This document shows positions 6,838 to 13,652 of a stretch of 13,652 nt of DNA, piece by piece. Source of the stretch: Chloroflexota bacterium. Its GTDB lineage: Bacteria > Chloroflexota > Dehalococcoidia > Dehalococcoidales > RBG-16-60-22. The translations under genes were made by a program, and so were the position numbers. A model generated the notes under the pieces. The model saw only the letters and a list, made by a program, of their open reading frames with translations. It ran no database searches and was not told where the DNA came from. Location of the stretch: the NCBI GenBank assembly GCA_016875955.1, contig VGOH01000013.1, positions 1 through 13,652 of the forward strand, written 5' to 3'. How positions within the stretch are numbered: position 1 is the stretch's first letter; every line of letters begins with the position of its first letter.

Positions 6838-6866
6838 ATTATCAACCCTGCAGCGCCTGCGGTCAA
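6838..6866 (-). promoter_or_regulatory. Sigma70-type promoter of the oxidoreductase-mutase operon
   Basis: On the minus strand, TTGACC (6861-6866) and GATAAT (6838-6843) match the -35 and -10 consensus at 5/6 each, with the ideal 17-base spacer. Transcription would begin near 6831, giving a leader of about 40 bases to the GGAGGT site. The promoter lies in the 167-base gap after the enolase-superfamily gene, so it separates the two minus-strand operons. Confidence 0.65.
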
Positions 6867-6923
6867 GTTTTAAAAAGTGGCGGAAAAGGGCATGAATATT
6901 AAGATATACAAAGAGCTAGGCAA

Positions 6924-8078
6924 TCATTTCTTCGGCCACGGGTGCTTGGCGATTTCTTTCTCGTTAAGCTCAATGCCGATGCCCGGCTTTTTGGGCAGGT
7001 ACAAGTAGCCGTCCCTTATATCGGGAAGCTCAGTGGTGATGTCATCGCGCCAGGGCACGCTGTCAACGTCCGTCTCCATAATCTTGAAATTGGGTATGGA
7101 GGCGCAGAAATGGGCGTTCATGAAGGTGGAAAGGTGGCTGTAATAGTTATGGGGTGCCGTCACCATCTCGTACATGTCGGCCATGGCGGCGATGCGGCGC
7201 GATTCAATATACCCGTTCCAGGGCAGGTCAATCATGCAGATGTCCATGGCGTGCTTTTCCAGATAGGGTAGATAGCCTTTCATATTGTAGATGCTCTCCC
7301 CGGAACAGATGGGCACCTTTGCTGCCTCTTTTACCTGAAGGAGCGCATCCGGGTCGTAGATATCCATCTCCAGCCACATCAGCTTATACGGCTCAACCAT
7401 CCTGGCTATCTGAATAAACCCGTCCGTCTTGAAGTTGAAATTCAGGTCCAGGCAGAGGTCAACTTTATCCCCCACCGCCTTGCGGAAGGTGCTTATGAGC
7501 CGGTCAATGGTCTTCAGTATGCCGGCATCTATATTCTGTTCCATGGACCACAGCATGCGGGGCGGCTTCCCGGGCGTCAGAATATTTGTCTTCAGTGCGG
7601 TATAGCCGCGGGCCGCTACCTCTTCGCCCAGGGCAGCGATATCATCGTAGGTTTTCAAAGCTGGCTTGTCGGGGTACAGTTCGGGGTTGCGGGTGCGGTA
7701 GGTGCCGCAGTGCGACCAGTAAATCCGTATCTTATCGTTGACCGGCCCGCCAAACAGTTCATAGAGCGGGACATTGAGCGCCTTGGCCTTGATGTCCCAG
7801 AGGGCGATTTCAATGCCGGCGATGGCTTTCTGGGCAATGCCGCCGGGGTTATGCTGGAAGCGGTGGCCCATCTCGCGGTAAAGCCTTTCCACGGCACGCG
7901 GGTCCTTGCCGATGAGGCGCGGCGCCAGGTCCCTGATGCAGCCGGCGACGCCAAACATGGAGCTGTTGTCGGTGCATTCACCATAGCCCACCAGGCCTTC
8001 GTCAGTTTCCACCTTGACGAAGGTAAAGGCGCGCCAGGCGGCATCACAGAAGATCGGTGTTACCTTGGTAATCTTCAT
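6924..8078 (-). CDS. Enolase-superfamily enzyme, mandelate racemase/muconate lactonizing family (probable sugar-acid dehydratase)
   Basis: 384 residues, the full length for the family. The N-terminal capping domain (about 1-115) ends with IALWDIKAKA (91-100), and a (beta/alpha)7beta barrel follows. Metal (Mg) ligands are D211, E237 and E261. Candidate acid/base residues are K163 in ALKTN, the D284-H310 pair (H310 in APHNYYSHL) and E335. The APH motif and the C-terminal PGIGIELNE (365-373) recall galactonate/mannonate-type dehydratases, which remove water from an aldonic acid to give a 2-keto-3-deoxy acid. The usual KxK is K-T-N here, and N213 follows the first metal ligand, so the exact reaction is not clear. 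The ATG has GGAGG eight bases upstream. It lies 39 bases after the transaldolase and is probably co-transcribed. The superfamily is certain; the substrate is unknown. Confidence 0.88.
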   Translation of the reverse strand: MKITKVTPIFCDAAWRAFTFVKVETDEGLVGYGECTDNSSMFGVAGCIRDLAPRLIGKDPRAVERLYREMGHRFQHNPGGIAQKAIAGIEIALWDIKAKALNVPLYELFGGPVNDKIRIYWSHCGTYRTRNPELYPDKPALKTYDDIAALGEEVAARGYTALKTNILTPGKPPRMLWSMEQNIDAGILKTIDRLISTFRKAVGDKVDLCLDLNFNFKTDGFIQIARMVEPYKLMWLEMDIYDPDALLQVKEAAKVPICSGESIYNMKGYLPYLEKHAMDICMIDLPWNGYIESRRIAAMADMYEMVTAPHNYYSHLSTFMNAHFCASIPNFKIMETDVDSVPWRDDITTELPDIRDGYLYLPKKPGIGIELNEKEIAKHPWPKK

Positions 8079-8117
8079 TCTTTAATCCTCCAGACTAGCC
8101 ATATTATACGTTTGCGT

Positions 8118-9209
8118 TTATCTGAATTGTCGGCACTTCTCTTCCAGGGCGGCGATTAGCTGGTCAAAGGAGTCCTGGAAAGCCTTCACGCCGTCCACCT
8201 GCAATTGCTCGGTAATCGCGTCCAGGTTGATGCCCTGTTTTTTCAGGTCTTTTAAGCCCTGTTTTGCCTCCGCCAAGCCCTCGTTCAGCGTGTCGGCGAT
8301 TTTGCCGTGGTCAAGGAACAGTTCCAGCGTCTCGGTGGGCAGGGTGTTTACCGTGTCCGGCCCCATAAGTTCTTCAACGTATTTTACATCGGAGTATGCC
8401 GGGTTTTTAGTACTGGTGCTGCCCCAGAGCACCCGCTGGATGCGGGCGCCGCGCTTTTTCTGTTTGATAAATTCCTTATCGGAAAAGACCTCTTTAGCGC
8501 GATGGTAGACGAGCTTGGAGTTGGCCACCGCTGCCTTGCCGCGCAGTGCCAGCGCTTCTCTGGTGCCGAGCTTTTCCAGCGCTTTGTCCACGTAGGTATC
8601 CACGCGGCTGACAAAAAAAGAGGCCACCGAGGTAATTGTCCTCGGATTGGCACAGCGGGCAATACCTTTAAGATAGGCGCGGGCGACGGCTTCATAATGC
8701 GCCATGGAGAACATAAGGGTGATATTGATATTGATGCCTTCGGCAAAAAGCTGTGCGATGGCCGGGATGCCGGGTGAGGTGGCGGGCACTTTTATCATCA
8801 GGTTGGGCCGGTTCACCAGTCGCCACAGGCGCCGCACCTCGGCCAGCGTCCCTTCCGTGTCGTAGGCCAGCGCCGGCGCCGGCTCCAGGCTGACCAGCCC
8901 GTCCATGCCGCCGCTGGCATCATAAACCGGGCGGAATACGTCGGCTGCCATCTGGATATCCTGAACGGTGAGGCGGTCATAAATATCCATCACGCTGGCA
9001 CCGGGATTTGATTTCAGGATGGCCTTTATGGCTTCATCGTAGTCCTGGCCCTGGGTCACCGCCTTGTGAAAGATGCTCGGATTGCTGGTCAGGCCGCTGA
9101 CGCCCTTATCCACCAGTTGCTTTAGCCGGCCGCTGGTAATCAGACCCCGCTGAATGAAATCGAGCCATATGGACTGGCCCAACTTCCGGACTTCTTTCAG
9201 CTTCTCCAT
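8118..9209 (-). CDS. tal: Transaldolase
   Basis: 363 residues, the length of the longer bacterial transaldolase subfamily rather than the 317-aa E. coli TalB type. Family signatures are SIWLDFIQRG (13-22, with D17), LTSNPSIF (40-47), LMIKVPAT (137-144, where K140 is the Schiff-base lysine), ITLMFSMAHY (163-172), SVASFFVSRVDTYVD (194-208) and WGSTSTKNPAY (262-272). The enzyme transfers a dihydroxyacetone unit between sugar phosphates in the non-oxidative pentose phosphate pathway. The ATG has AAGGAGG at six bases. It starts 22 bases after the membrane-protein gene and is followed 39 bases later by the enolase-superfamily gene, so the three form a likely operon. No transketolase or other pentose-phosphate gene is nearby. 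Confidence 0.95.
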   Translation of the reverse strand: MEKLKEVRKLGQSIWLDFIQRGLITSGRLKQLVDKGVSGLTSNPSIFHKAVTQGQDYDEAIKAILKSNPGASVMDIYDRLTVQDIQMAADVFRPVYDASGGMDGLVSLEPAPALAYDTEGTLAEVRRLWRLVNRPNLMIKVPATSPGIPAIAQLFAEGININITLMFSMAHYEAVARAYLKGIARCANPRTITSVASFFVSRVDTYVDKALEKLGTREALALRGKAAVANSKLVYHRAKEVFSDKEFIKQKKRGARIQRVLWGSTSTKNPAYSDVKYVEELMGPDTVNTLPTETLELFLDHGKIADTLNEGLAEAKQGLKDLKKQGINLDAITEQLQVDGVKAFQDSFDQLIAALEEKCRQFR

Positions 9210-9231
9210 TGTCCGCCTCCTTGGTCAGGTA

Positions 9232-11694
9232 TCAGGGAATTCGTTTAATTATGCCCTGTTTAATAAAGATAAAGCAAACGAATAGATAACAGATGGCACC
9301 GAGCAGCAATGCCTGGGCAAAACCGAAGCTGATGGCGATGACAATGGTAAATGCCGAGCCCAGTACCGACCCCACGCCGTTTATCCCCCACATCCAGGGA
9401 ATGTATCTCTCCATCTCCCTTGCTTTCAGTGCCCTGATGCCGAGCGGGAAAGGGAAACCCATCAGGAACCCCAGGGGCACCAGCATGAGCACCATCGCCA
9501 GCATACGCAGCGCCAGATGGAGACCCAGCAGTGGGTTGAAAATAAGCGGGATGAGGAAGATGTAAACGATGGCCAGCACCGCCACGGCGAGGGCAGCGGT
9601 GGTTATCCCTTTATAAATCTCTTCTGCAGTCAGTCGGCCGCTGTAAAGGCTGCCCAGGCCGGCGCCGGTCAACAGCGAGAACAGGAGGACCGCCATTGAC
9701 AGCACCGGCTGGCCGAGGTAGAGGATAAACCTCTGAATCAGGGAGATTTCAATGAGCATGAAACCGATGCCTATCAGCACAAACAGGAACATGGAGGGAG
9801 TCACCCGGTTCCGTGTTCTCCGGCGTTCCCTGGGCTGACCGCGAGCGGGGGCAGAGTGCAGGTTGCGGTAAACCGGTGGCACCAGGAGCACAAGCAGCAT
9901 CAGGGCAAAGGAAAGCCAGAAGACCAGGGATACCGGCTGCGGCAGCCCCACATCTATCTTGTAGAAAAAGGGGTCATTATCGGAGACGGTGGTCAAATCC
10001 ATGCCCATTTCCCGGGCGGCTTCTTTTATCTGGCCGAAGCTGAGCCGACCGCTGGCCAGTTCTTTGAGCGTCGGGTTTACCGAGCCTTCGTCCTCCAGGA
10101 ACGGAAAGTAGGCGAGGGTCGGTTTATAGCCCAGCTGGAGCAGTTTATCGTGCCGGGCCAGCGCCTGCTCCGGCAGGAAAGGAGTCTTTTTCAGAACGAA
10201 AAGAGGGTAAACGCCTTCGCCGGAGCTCAGTCCAAGCATGTAGATATTCTTGAAGGCATCGGCGTTGCTTATCCCCCTCTGCTCAAGGGATTTCAGCGAG
10301 ATGGCAAGCAGCCGCCAGGCGGTGAAATCGTCGTGCGTTACCACCATGAGACGCCCTTCCTCGGTCAGGTGGTCCAGATAATCGTTTATGGACTCCATGG
10401 TAAACAGGAAATTTTCGGTGAGGGAGTAGCCCTCAAGGCTGCGGCTGGTCTGGGTAACCGGTAGGCTGAGCATGATGATGTCGTATTTTCCCTTCTGGCG
10501 TTTTAAGAAATTGCGGCCTTCATCAATGATTATCTTGACGCTGGGGAAATCGGTGAAGATGCCGCCATTATACTGGCCGTATTCCCGCACCATCTCCACG
10601 ATGTCGGGATTCACTTCAACGGCGGTGATATCGCTGACGCCGCCCGTCAGGGCCAGCAGCACATCGCGGCCGCCACCCGGCCCGATGATGAGGGCATTAT
10701 CTCTTTCATCTTCGGTGAGAAAGTAGAAGGGGAAGTAGCCGGTAAAGGTAGTCTTCAGGTTTTCCACTGCCGTTCCCGGGTTTTCCAGGTCGCCGCTGAA
10801 CTGGTACATTGGGGCTGAGGCCGTGCCGTCCAGGTAAATCTCCATCTGCGCCGGATACTCGGTGTACTCAACCAGGTCAGTCCGCCCGAAGGCGCTCCAC
10901 CGGGTTTCTACTATCCGTGCCGGGGAAGGTCTTTCATAAAGGGCGCGGTGGATGTCCTTGTTGGGGTTCTTGGCGATAATGGGGACATCGTTCAGATAGG
11001 CACCGAATATATTCGTGATTAAGAGGACAGCGGCGGTGATAAAGCTGGCCGCCGGCAGCAATGCCCGCCAGTGGTGACTTTTGAATATCTGGCTGGCAAA
11101 GAGGAGGGCAGCCGCGGCGGTGGTGAGGCCGAGGAAGAAGCCAGTATTGATGGCGCCGAAGGCGTCAAGGAAAAGGATGATGCCCAGCGAGCCGAGGGCG
11201 GCCCCGACCAGGTCAGCGCCGTAAATTCGGGCGCTGACCTCCGGGAACATGCGGAATAGCTCGGCAAGCAAAATGCCGGTGAAGAAAAAGGGGGTAAAAA
11301 GCAGGACGCAGTAGAACAGGATATTGTTGGCCACGCTGTCCAGATAGCCAATCTGGACCATGAGTATGGCCGAGATTGGTATCGCCAGCGCTACCAGGCT
11401 GGTAAATAGCGCCAGCGTGCCGAACCTTTTCTCTGGAGCGGGCATATGTGGCCTGAATAAGTAGACAAATATGCCGCCCACCCCCAGCCCCAGCAAAGCT
11501 AAAGAGACGATGGCGAACACATAGTGGTAGAGAATCAGGACGGAGAGCAGGCGGGAGAGGGTGATTTCATAAGCCAGCATGCTGAACGAGACGAGAAAGA
11601 CCCCGACCAGTAAGATGTATAAAGTACTCTGGCTCATGCCCCGGTCTTCGGGAGGAGCAGTTGCGGCTGGTGTCTTATTATCACGTGCTTTCAT
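9232..11694 (-). CDS. Polytopic membrane protein with spermidine-synthase-like (SAM-binding) domain
   Basis: 820 residues in three parts. The first (about 20-235) has hydrophobic membrane segments, including GVFLVSFSMLAYEITLSRLL (31-50). A soluble domain follows (about 250-580). The last (about 583-811) is a second set of membrane helices ending in a short basic tail. The soluble domain has the Rossmann/SAM motif LIIGPGGGRDV (335-345), the acidic E360 in AVEVNP and DEGRNFL (391-397), as in spermidine synthases. At the position of the aminopropyltransferase catalytic Asp motif (YDxIxxDxxDP), however, it reads YDIIMLSLPVTQ (404-415), so the essential Asp is missing. Membrane-fused SpeE-like proteins of this layout are widespread and mostly uncharacterised. 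The ATG at 11694 lacks a Shine-Dalgarno but follows an extended -10 promoter closely; M20 (11637) is an alternative start. It is the first gene of the operon with transaldolase. Confidence 0.85.
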   Translation of the reverse strand: MKARDNKTPAATAPPEDRGMSQSTLYILLVGVFLVSFSMLAYEITLSRLLSVLILYHYVFAIVSLALLGLGVGGIFVYLFRPHMPAPEKRFGTLALFTSLVALAIPISAILMVQIGYLDSVANNILFYCVLLFTPFFFTGILLAELFRMFPEVSARIYGADLVGAALGSLGIILFLDAFGAINTGFFLGLTTAAAALLFASQIFKSHHWRALLPAASFITAAVLLITNIFGAYLNDVPIIAKNPNKDIHRALYERPSPARIVETRWSAFGRTDLVEYTEYPAQMEIYLDGTASAPMYQFSGDLENPGTAVENLKTTFTGYFPFYFLTEDERDNALIIGPGGGRDVLLALTGGVSDITAVEVNPDIVEMVREYGQYNGGIFTDFPSVKIIIDEGRNFLKRQKGKYDIIMLSLPVTQTSRSLEGYSLTENFLFTMESINDYLDHLTEEGRLMVVTHDDFTAWRLLAISLKSLEQRGISNADAFKNIYMLGLSSGEGVYPLFVLKKTPFLPEQALARHDKLLQLGYKPTLAYFPFLEDEGSVNPTLKELASGRLSFGQIKEAAREMGMDLTTVSDNDPFFYKIDVGLPQPVSLVFWLSFALMLLVLLVPPVYRNLHSAPARGQPRERRRTRNRVTPSMFLFVLIGIGFMLIEISLIQRFILYLGQPVLSMAVLLFSLLTGAGLGSLYSGRLTAEEIYKGITTAALAVAVLAIVYIFLIPLIFNPLLGLHLALRMLAMVLMLVPLGFLMGFPFPLGIRALKAREMERYIPWMWGINGVGSVLGSAFTIVIAISFGFAQALLLGAICYLFVCFIFIKQGIIKRIP

Positions 11695-11712
11695 GGTTTC
11701 AGATTTAAAACG

Positions 11713-11721
11713 ATTATAACA
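11713..11721 (-). promoter_or_regulatory. Extended -10 promoter for the membrane SpeE-like gene
   Basis: The minus strand reads TGTTATAAT: a perfect TATAAT (11713-11718) with the upstream TGn of extended -10 promoters, and no good -35 box at 16-18 bases. Predicted initiation near 11706 leaves only about 12 bases before the ATG at 11694, in line with the lack of a Shine-Dalgarno there. Confidence 0.55.
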
Positions 11722-11763
11722 TACTGCTTGCTGAATAGGCGTGGTTTAGACTATCAGGTTTTA

Positions 11764-11892
11764 TTTGCATATGGTTGGCAGTTGACGCTTCACCCCTGAC
11801 CCCTCTCAAACATTACTAAAATGGAGCACAAAAGACAGACATGTTTGAGAGGGGGATAAAAAGGGGTGAGTATAAGAACACCTGCAGGCAAA
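11764..11892. repeat. MITE-like element with long internal hairpin
   Basis: Between outer imperfect inverted ends (TTTGC at 11764-11768 and GCAAA at 11888-11892) lies a strong palindrome. CCCCTCTCAAACAT (11800-11813) pairs perfectly with ATGTTTGAGAGGGG (11841-11854), and TCACCCC (11790-11796) pairs with GGGGTGA (11863-11869), around a 27-base loop. It has no coding capacity of its own. Both ends, in the same orientation, recur at 1807-1857 without the interior. This fits a small non-autonomous mobile element or a dispersed intergenic palindrome family. No clear target-site duplication is visible. Confidence 0.65.
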
Positions 11893-11936
11893 CAGAACCG
11901 GCGATTACAGATTGGGTCTGCGGTTATGGCGAAAAG

Positions 11937-11965
11937 CTGACACAATGGTAGATATACTTTATAAT
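11937..11965 (+). promoter_or_regulatory. Sigma70-type promoter of the 2-hydroxyacid dehydrogenase gene
   Basis: CTGACA (11937-11942, 5/6 to the -35 consensus) and TATAAT (11960-11965, 6/6) are separated by exactly 17 bases. Initiation near 11972 would give a leader of about 40 bases containing the GGAGG of the gene at 12013. The promoter starts about 45 bases beyond the end of the MITE-like element. Confidence 0.75.
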
Positions 11966-12012
11966 AGGCATTAGTCTGCGATGTGAACTTTAAAAAACTG
12001 GAGGAGTAAACA

Positions 12013-13038
12013 ATGTCGGAAGCGCGTTTTAAAGTTATGATGGCGGAAAGCAAGTCCTGGGTTCCGGCGTCGCTGAAGATGCTTGACGTGGAAGCCGAGG
12101 TGTTGGCCAAGGTCGGTGCCGAGGTGGTGACGGCGGATTGCCGCACGGAAGACGAGGTAATCAGGGCGGCCAAAGACGCCGACGCTTTGCTGGTGATTTT
12201 TGCCCCGATTACCCGCAAGGTGCTGTCGTCCCTGCCCAAGCTGAAGGTGGTCGTCCGCTATGGTGTTGGCTACGATACGATTGATGTAGACGCTGCCGCC
12301 GACAACGGTGTAGTGGCGGTCAATATACCAGATTTCTGCCTTGAGGAGGTCGCTGACCACGCCATGGCCCTGGTGCTGGCCTGTGCCCGGCGCCTGGTCT
12401 GGTCAACGGAAGGGGTAAAACAGGGGCGCTGGGGAGAGGTCCAGATGGGGACCATACAGAACCCGTCCCTGTTTGAGCAAACGCTGGGGGTGGTTGGCTG
12501 TGGCAATATCGGGAGCCGGATAGTCCGGCGGGCAAAGAGCTTTGGCCTGAGAACAATTGCCTATGACCCCTATCTGGATAAGTCGGCCGCCAGCAAGCGT
12601 GGCGTAACGCTGGTCGGTCTTCCCGAACTGCTGAAGACATCAGATTACGTTTGCCTGCAGACTCCTCTGAATCAGGAAACCCGTCACATGATTGGGGAAA
12701 AGGAATTGAAGCAGATGAAGCCCACCGCTTATCTGATAAATACGGCGCGGGGGGCGGTGGTTGATGAACCAGCGCTCATTAAAGCCCTGCGCGAAAAGTG
12801 GATTGCCGGCGCCGGGCTTGATGTCTTTGAAAAAGAACCGATTGACCCGAATAATCCGCTGCTCAAGATGGACAACGTCGTGCTCACGCCTCACTACGCC
12901 GTGCACACCAGCACAGCCATGAAGCGGCTGAGATTGAGCGTGGCCCAGGAGGCCGCCAGGGTGCTCACCGGGAAGTGGCCACGCCACTGGGTGAACAAAG
13001 GCGTGAAGCCGAAAGTTCCCTTGGCGAAAGAGGGTTAA
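12013..13038 (+). CDS. D-isomer-specific 2-hydroxyacid dehydrogenase (phosphoglycerate dehydrogenase-like)
   Basis: 341 residues. The split substrate-binding domain (about 1-110 and 300-330) flanks an NAD-binding Rossmann domain with VVGCGNIGSRI (160-170). The acidic D185 at the end of the second strand favours NAD(H) over NADP(H). The catalytic triad of the family is present: R246 in NTARGAVVDE, E275 in VFEKEP and H294 in LTPHYA. It would interconvert a 2-oxoacid and a D-2-hydroxyacid in the cytoplasm. It lacks the C-terminal ACT/regulatory domain of serine-pathway SerA, so its substrate is open (glyoxylate, hydroxypyruvate, phosphoglycerate or other). The ATG has GGAGG eight bases upstream. 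It is the only plus-strand gene here, has its own promoter, and ends 14 bases from the stop of the convergent amidase gene. Confidence 0.93.
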   Translation: MSEARFKVMMAESKSWVPASLKMLDVEAEVLAKVGAEVVTADCRTEDEVIRAAKDADALLVIFAPITRKVLSSLPKLKVVVRYGVGYDTIDVDAAADNGVVAVNIPDFCLEEVADHAMALVLACARRLVWSTEGVKQGRWGEVQMGTIQNPSLFEQTLGVVGCGNIGSRIVRRAKSFGLRTIAYDPYLDKSAASKRGVTLVGLPELLKTSDYVCLQTPLNQETRHMIGEKELKQMKPTAYLINTARGAVVDEPALIKALREKWIAGAGLDVFEKEPIDPNNPLLKMDNVVLTPHYAVHTSTAMKRLRLSVAQEAARVLTGKWPRHWVNKGVKPKVPLAKEG

Positions 13039-13052
13039 GGCATACCATCTCT

Positions 13053-13652
13053 TCAATTCAGTGGTGGGCGGAGGTCCATTTTTAAAACGGACTCGCACCA
13101 CCTGGCCACAGCCAGCAGGCGGGCTTCGGCTTTGGGTTGCCCTGCCAGCTGGATAGCCAGTGGCAGGCCGTTCTGACTCAGCCCCGATGGCAAGCTGATG
13201 GCTGGTATGCCCATTATGCTCCAGGGCGCCTGCATCGCCGTGTTTCCCGTTGAGGCATGACCGTGGGGTGCCGGACCGGTTATGCCCGGTGTCAGCATGG
13301 CATCCGCCTGGTAAAGCCGCGGCTCCATCTCGGCACACTGCTGGAGGCGCACCTTTAGCGCCTTTTTATAGTCAGAGGGAGCTATCGCCAGGCCATCCTC
13401 AATCAATTTGCGTATGTGCGGGCGGTATTTATCTCTGTGTCTGACGAAAGTCTCGCGGTGGCTGGCGGCTGCCTCCACGGCCAGGATGATATTGGCATTG
13501 TCTAGGATAGTGATGAAGCTGGGGGGCGGGGTGATTTCCACAATGGTGGCGCCAGCCTGCCTCAGCCGCGCCGCTATCCTGTCAGTGTGCTGCCGCATCT
13601 CCTCGTCAGCATTATCATAAAAAAAGCGGCGCACCAGCCCCAGCCGGGGTGG
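13053..13652 (-). CDS. Amidase signature family protein, C-terminal part (N-terminus beyond window)
   Basis: 199 residues are visible, open at the right edge; the frame continues to base 13652 as PRLGLVRRFFYDNADEE, so the GTG at 13634 is an internal valine and not a start. The segment matches the C-terminal third of amidase-signature hydrolases: the LGLVRRFFYDNAD segment, the TPGITGPAP loop, then NTAMQAPWSIMGIPAISLPSG and the LPLAIQLAG segment near the end. The catalytic Ser-cisSer-Lys triad lies in the missing N-terminal part and cannot be checked. The family hydrolyses amides, including GatA-type amidotransferase subunits; no gatB or gatC is nearby, and the C-terminus looks like a stand-alone amidase. 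It converges on the dehydrogenase gene with no clear terminator in the 14 bases between them. Confidence 0.88.
   Translation of the reverse strand, partial: PPRLGLVRRFFYDNADEEMRQHTDRIAARLRQAGATIVEITPPPSFITILDNANIILAVEAAASHRETFVRHRDKYRPHIRKLIEDGLAIAPSDYKKALKVRLQQCAEMEPRLYQADAMLTPGITGPAPHGHASTGNTAMQAPWSIMGIPAISLPSGLSQNGLPLAIQLAGQPKAEARLLAVARWCESVLKMDLRPPLN

Noticed and set aside
11790..12239. Minus-strand open frame across the MITE-like element and the start of the dehydrogenase gene.
   Set aside because: It overlaps a well-supported plus-strand gene and its promoter, has low-complexity Ser/Thr-rich sequence, and has no family resemblance.
13039..13052. Bidirectional terminator between the convergent dehydrogenase and amidase genes.
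   Set aside because: The 14-base gap contains no inverted repeat or T-run that would support one.
1..13652. CRISPR array, tRNA or rRNA genes, complete insertion sequence, phage or defence genes.
   Set aside because: No regularly spaced repeats, no tRNA-like or rRNA-like stretches, and no transposase, integrase or defence-type domains were recognised; nearly all sequence is taken up by metabolic genes.

Overview
The window looks like a chromosomal segment from an anaerobic bacterium. It has a ferredoxin-linked 2-oxoacid oxidoreductase, a coenzyme-B12 acyl-CoA mutase, good Shine-Dalgarno sites and sigma70-type promoters. The mix of gene families (VOR, split B12 mutase, mandelate-racemase-like enzyme, membrane SpeE-like protein, amidase, ThDP enzyme) would fit a Chloroflexota/Dehalococcoidia-like or similar subsurface lineage. 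That taxonomic guess is inference only; there is no rRNA or marker gene here.

Layout. Almost everything is on the minus strand, read from right to left. (a) 11694-6924: a run of three closely spaced genes, namely a polytopic membrane protein with a spermidine-synthase-like domain, transaldolase, and an enolase-superfamily (mandelate racemase/muconate lactonizing) enzyme. (b) 6756-1918: a six-gene operon behind a good promoter (about 6838-6866). It encodes a four-subunit 2-oxoacid:ferredoxin oxidoreductase in the order delta, alpha, beta, gamma, followed directly by the large and small subunits of a B12-dependent acyl-CoA mutase. (c) 1644 to beyond base 1: a ThDP-dependent acetolactate-synthase-like enzyme, missing only its C-terminal end, after a 273-base gap. 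(d) On the plus strand, 12013-13038: a D-isomer-specific 2-hydroxyacid dehydrogenase with its own strong promoter. (e) 13652-13053, minus: the C-terminal part of an amidase that runs off the right edge and converges on (d).

Main interpretation. The mutase would be named methylmalonyl-CoA mutase on overall similarity. However, the two residues that hold the substrate carboxylate in true methylmalonyl-CoA mutases (Tyr89 and Arg207, Propionibacterium numbering) are Phe87 and Gln205 here, in an ungapped alignment. This is the isobutyryl-CoA mutase pattern. The upstream oxidoreductase most resembles 2-oxoisovalerate (VOR) enzymes, whose product from the valine keto acid is isobutyryl-CoA. The six genes therefore read as a module: 2-oxoisovalerate -> isobutyryl-CoA (reducing ferredoxin) <-> n-butyryl-CoA, which can enter beta-oxidation or butyrate metabolism. 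It could also run in reverse.

Non-coding content. Two related short repeats lie in the intergenic regions that bracket the minus-strand block. One is a hairpin-bearing, MITE-like element of about 129 bp (11764-11892). The other (1807-1857) has the same two ends but no interior. The 318-base gap at 11695-12012 holds the long repeat and two divergent promoters. The gap at 1645-1917 holds the short repeat, half of an inverted repeat and a possible weak promoter.
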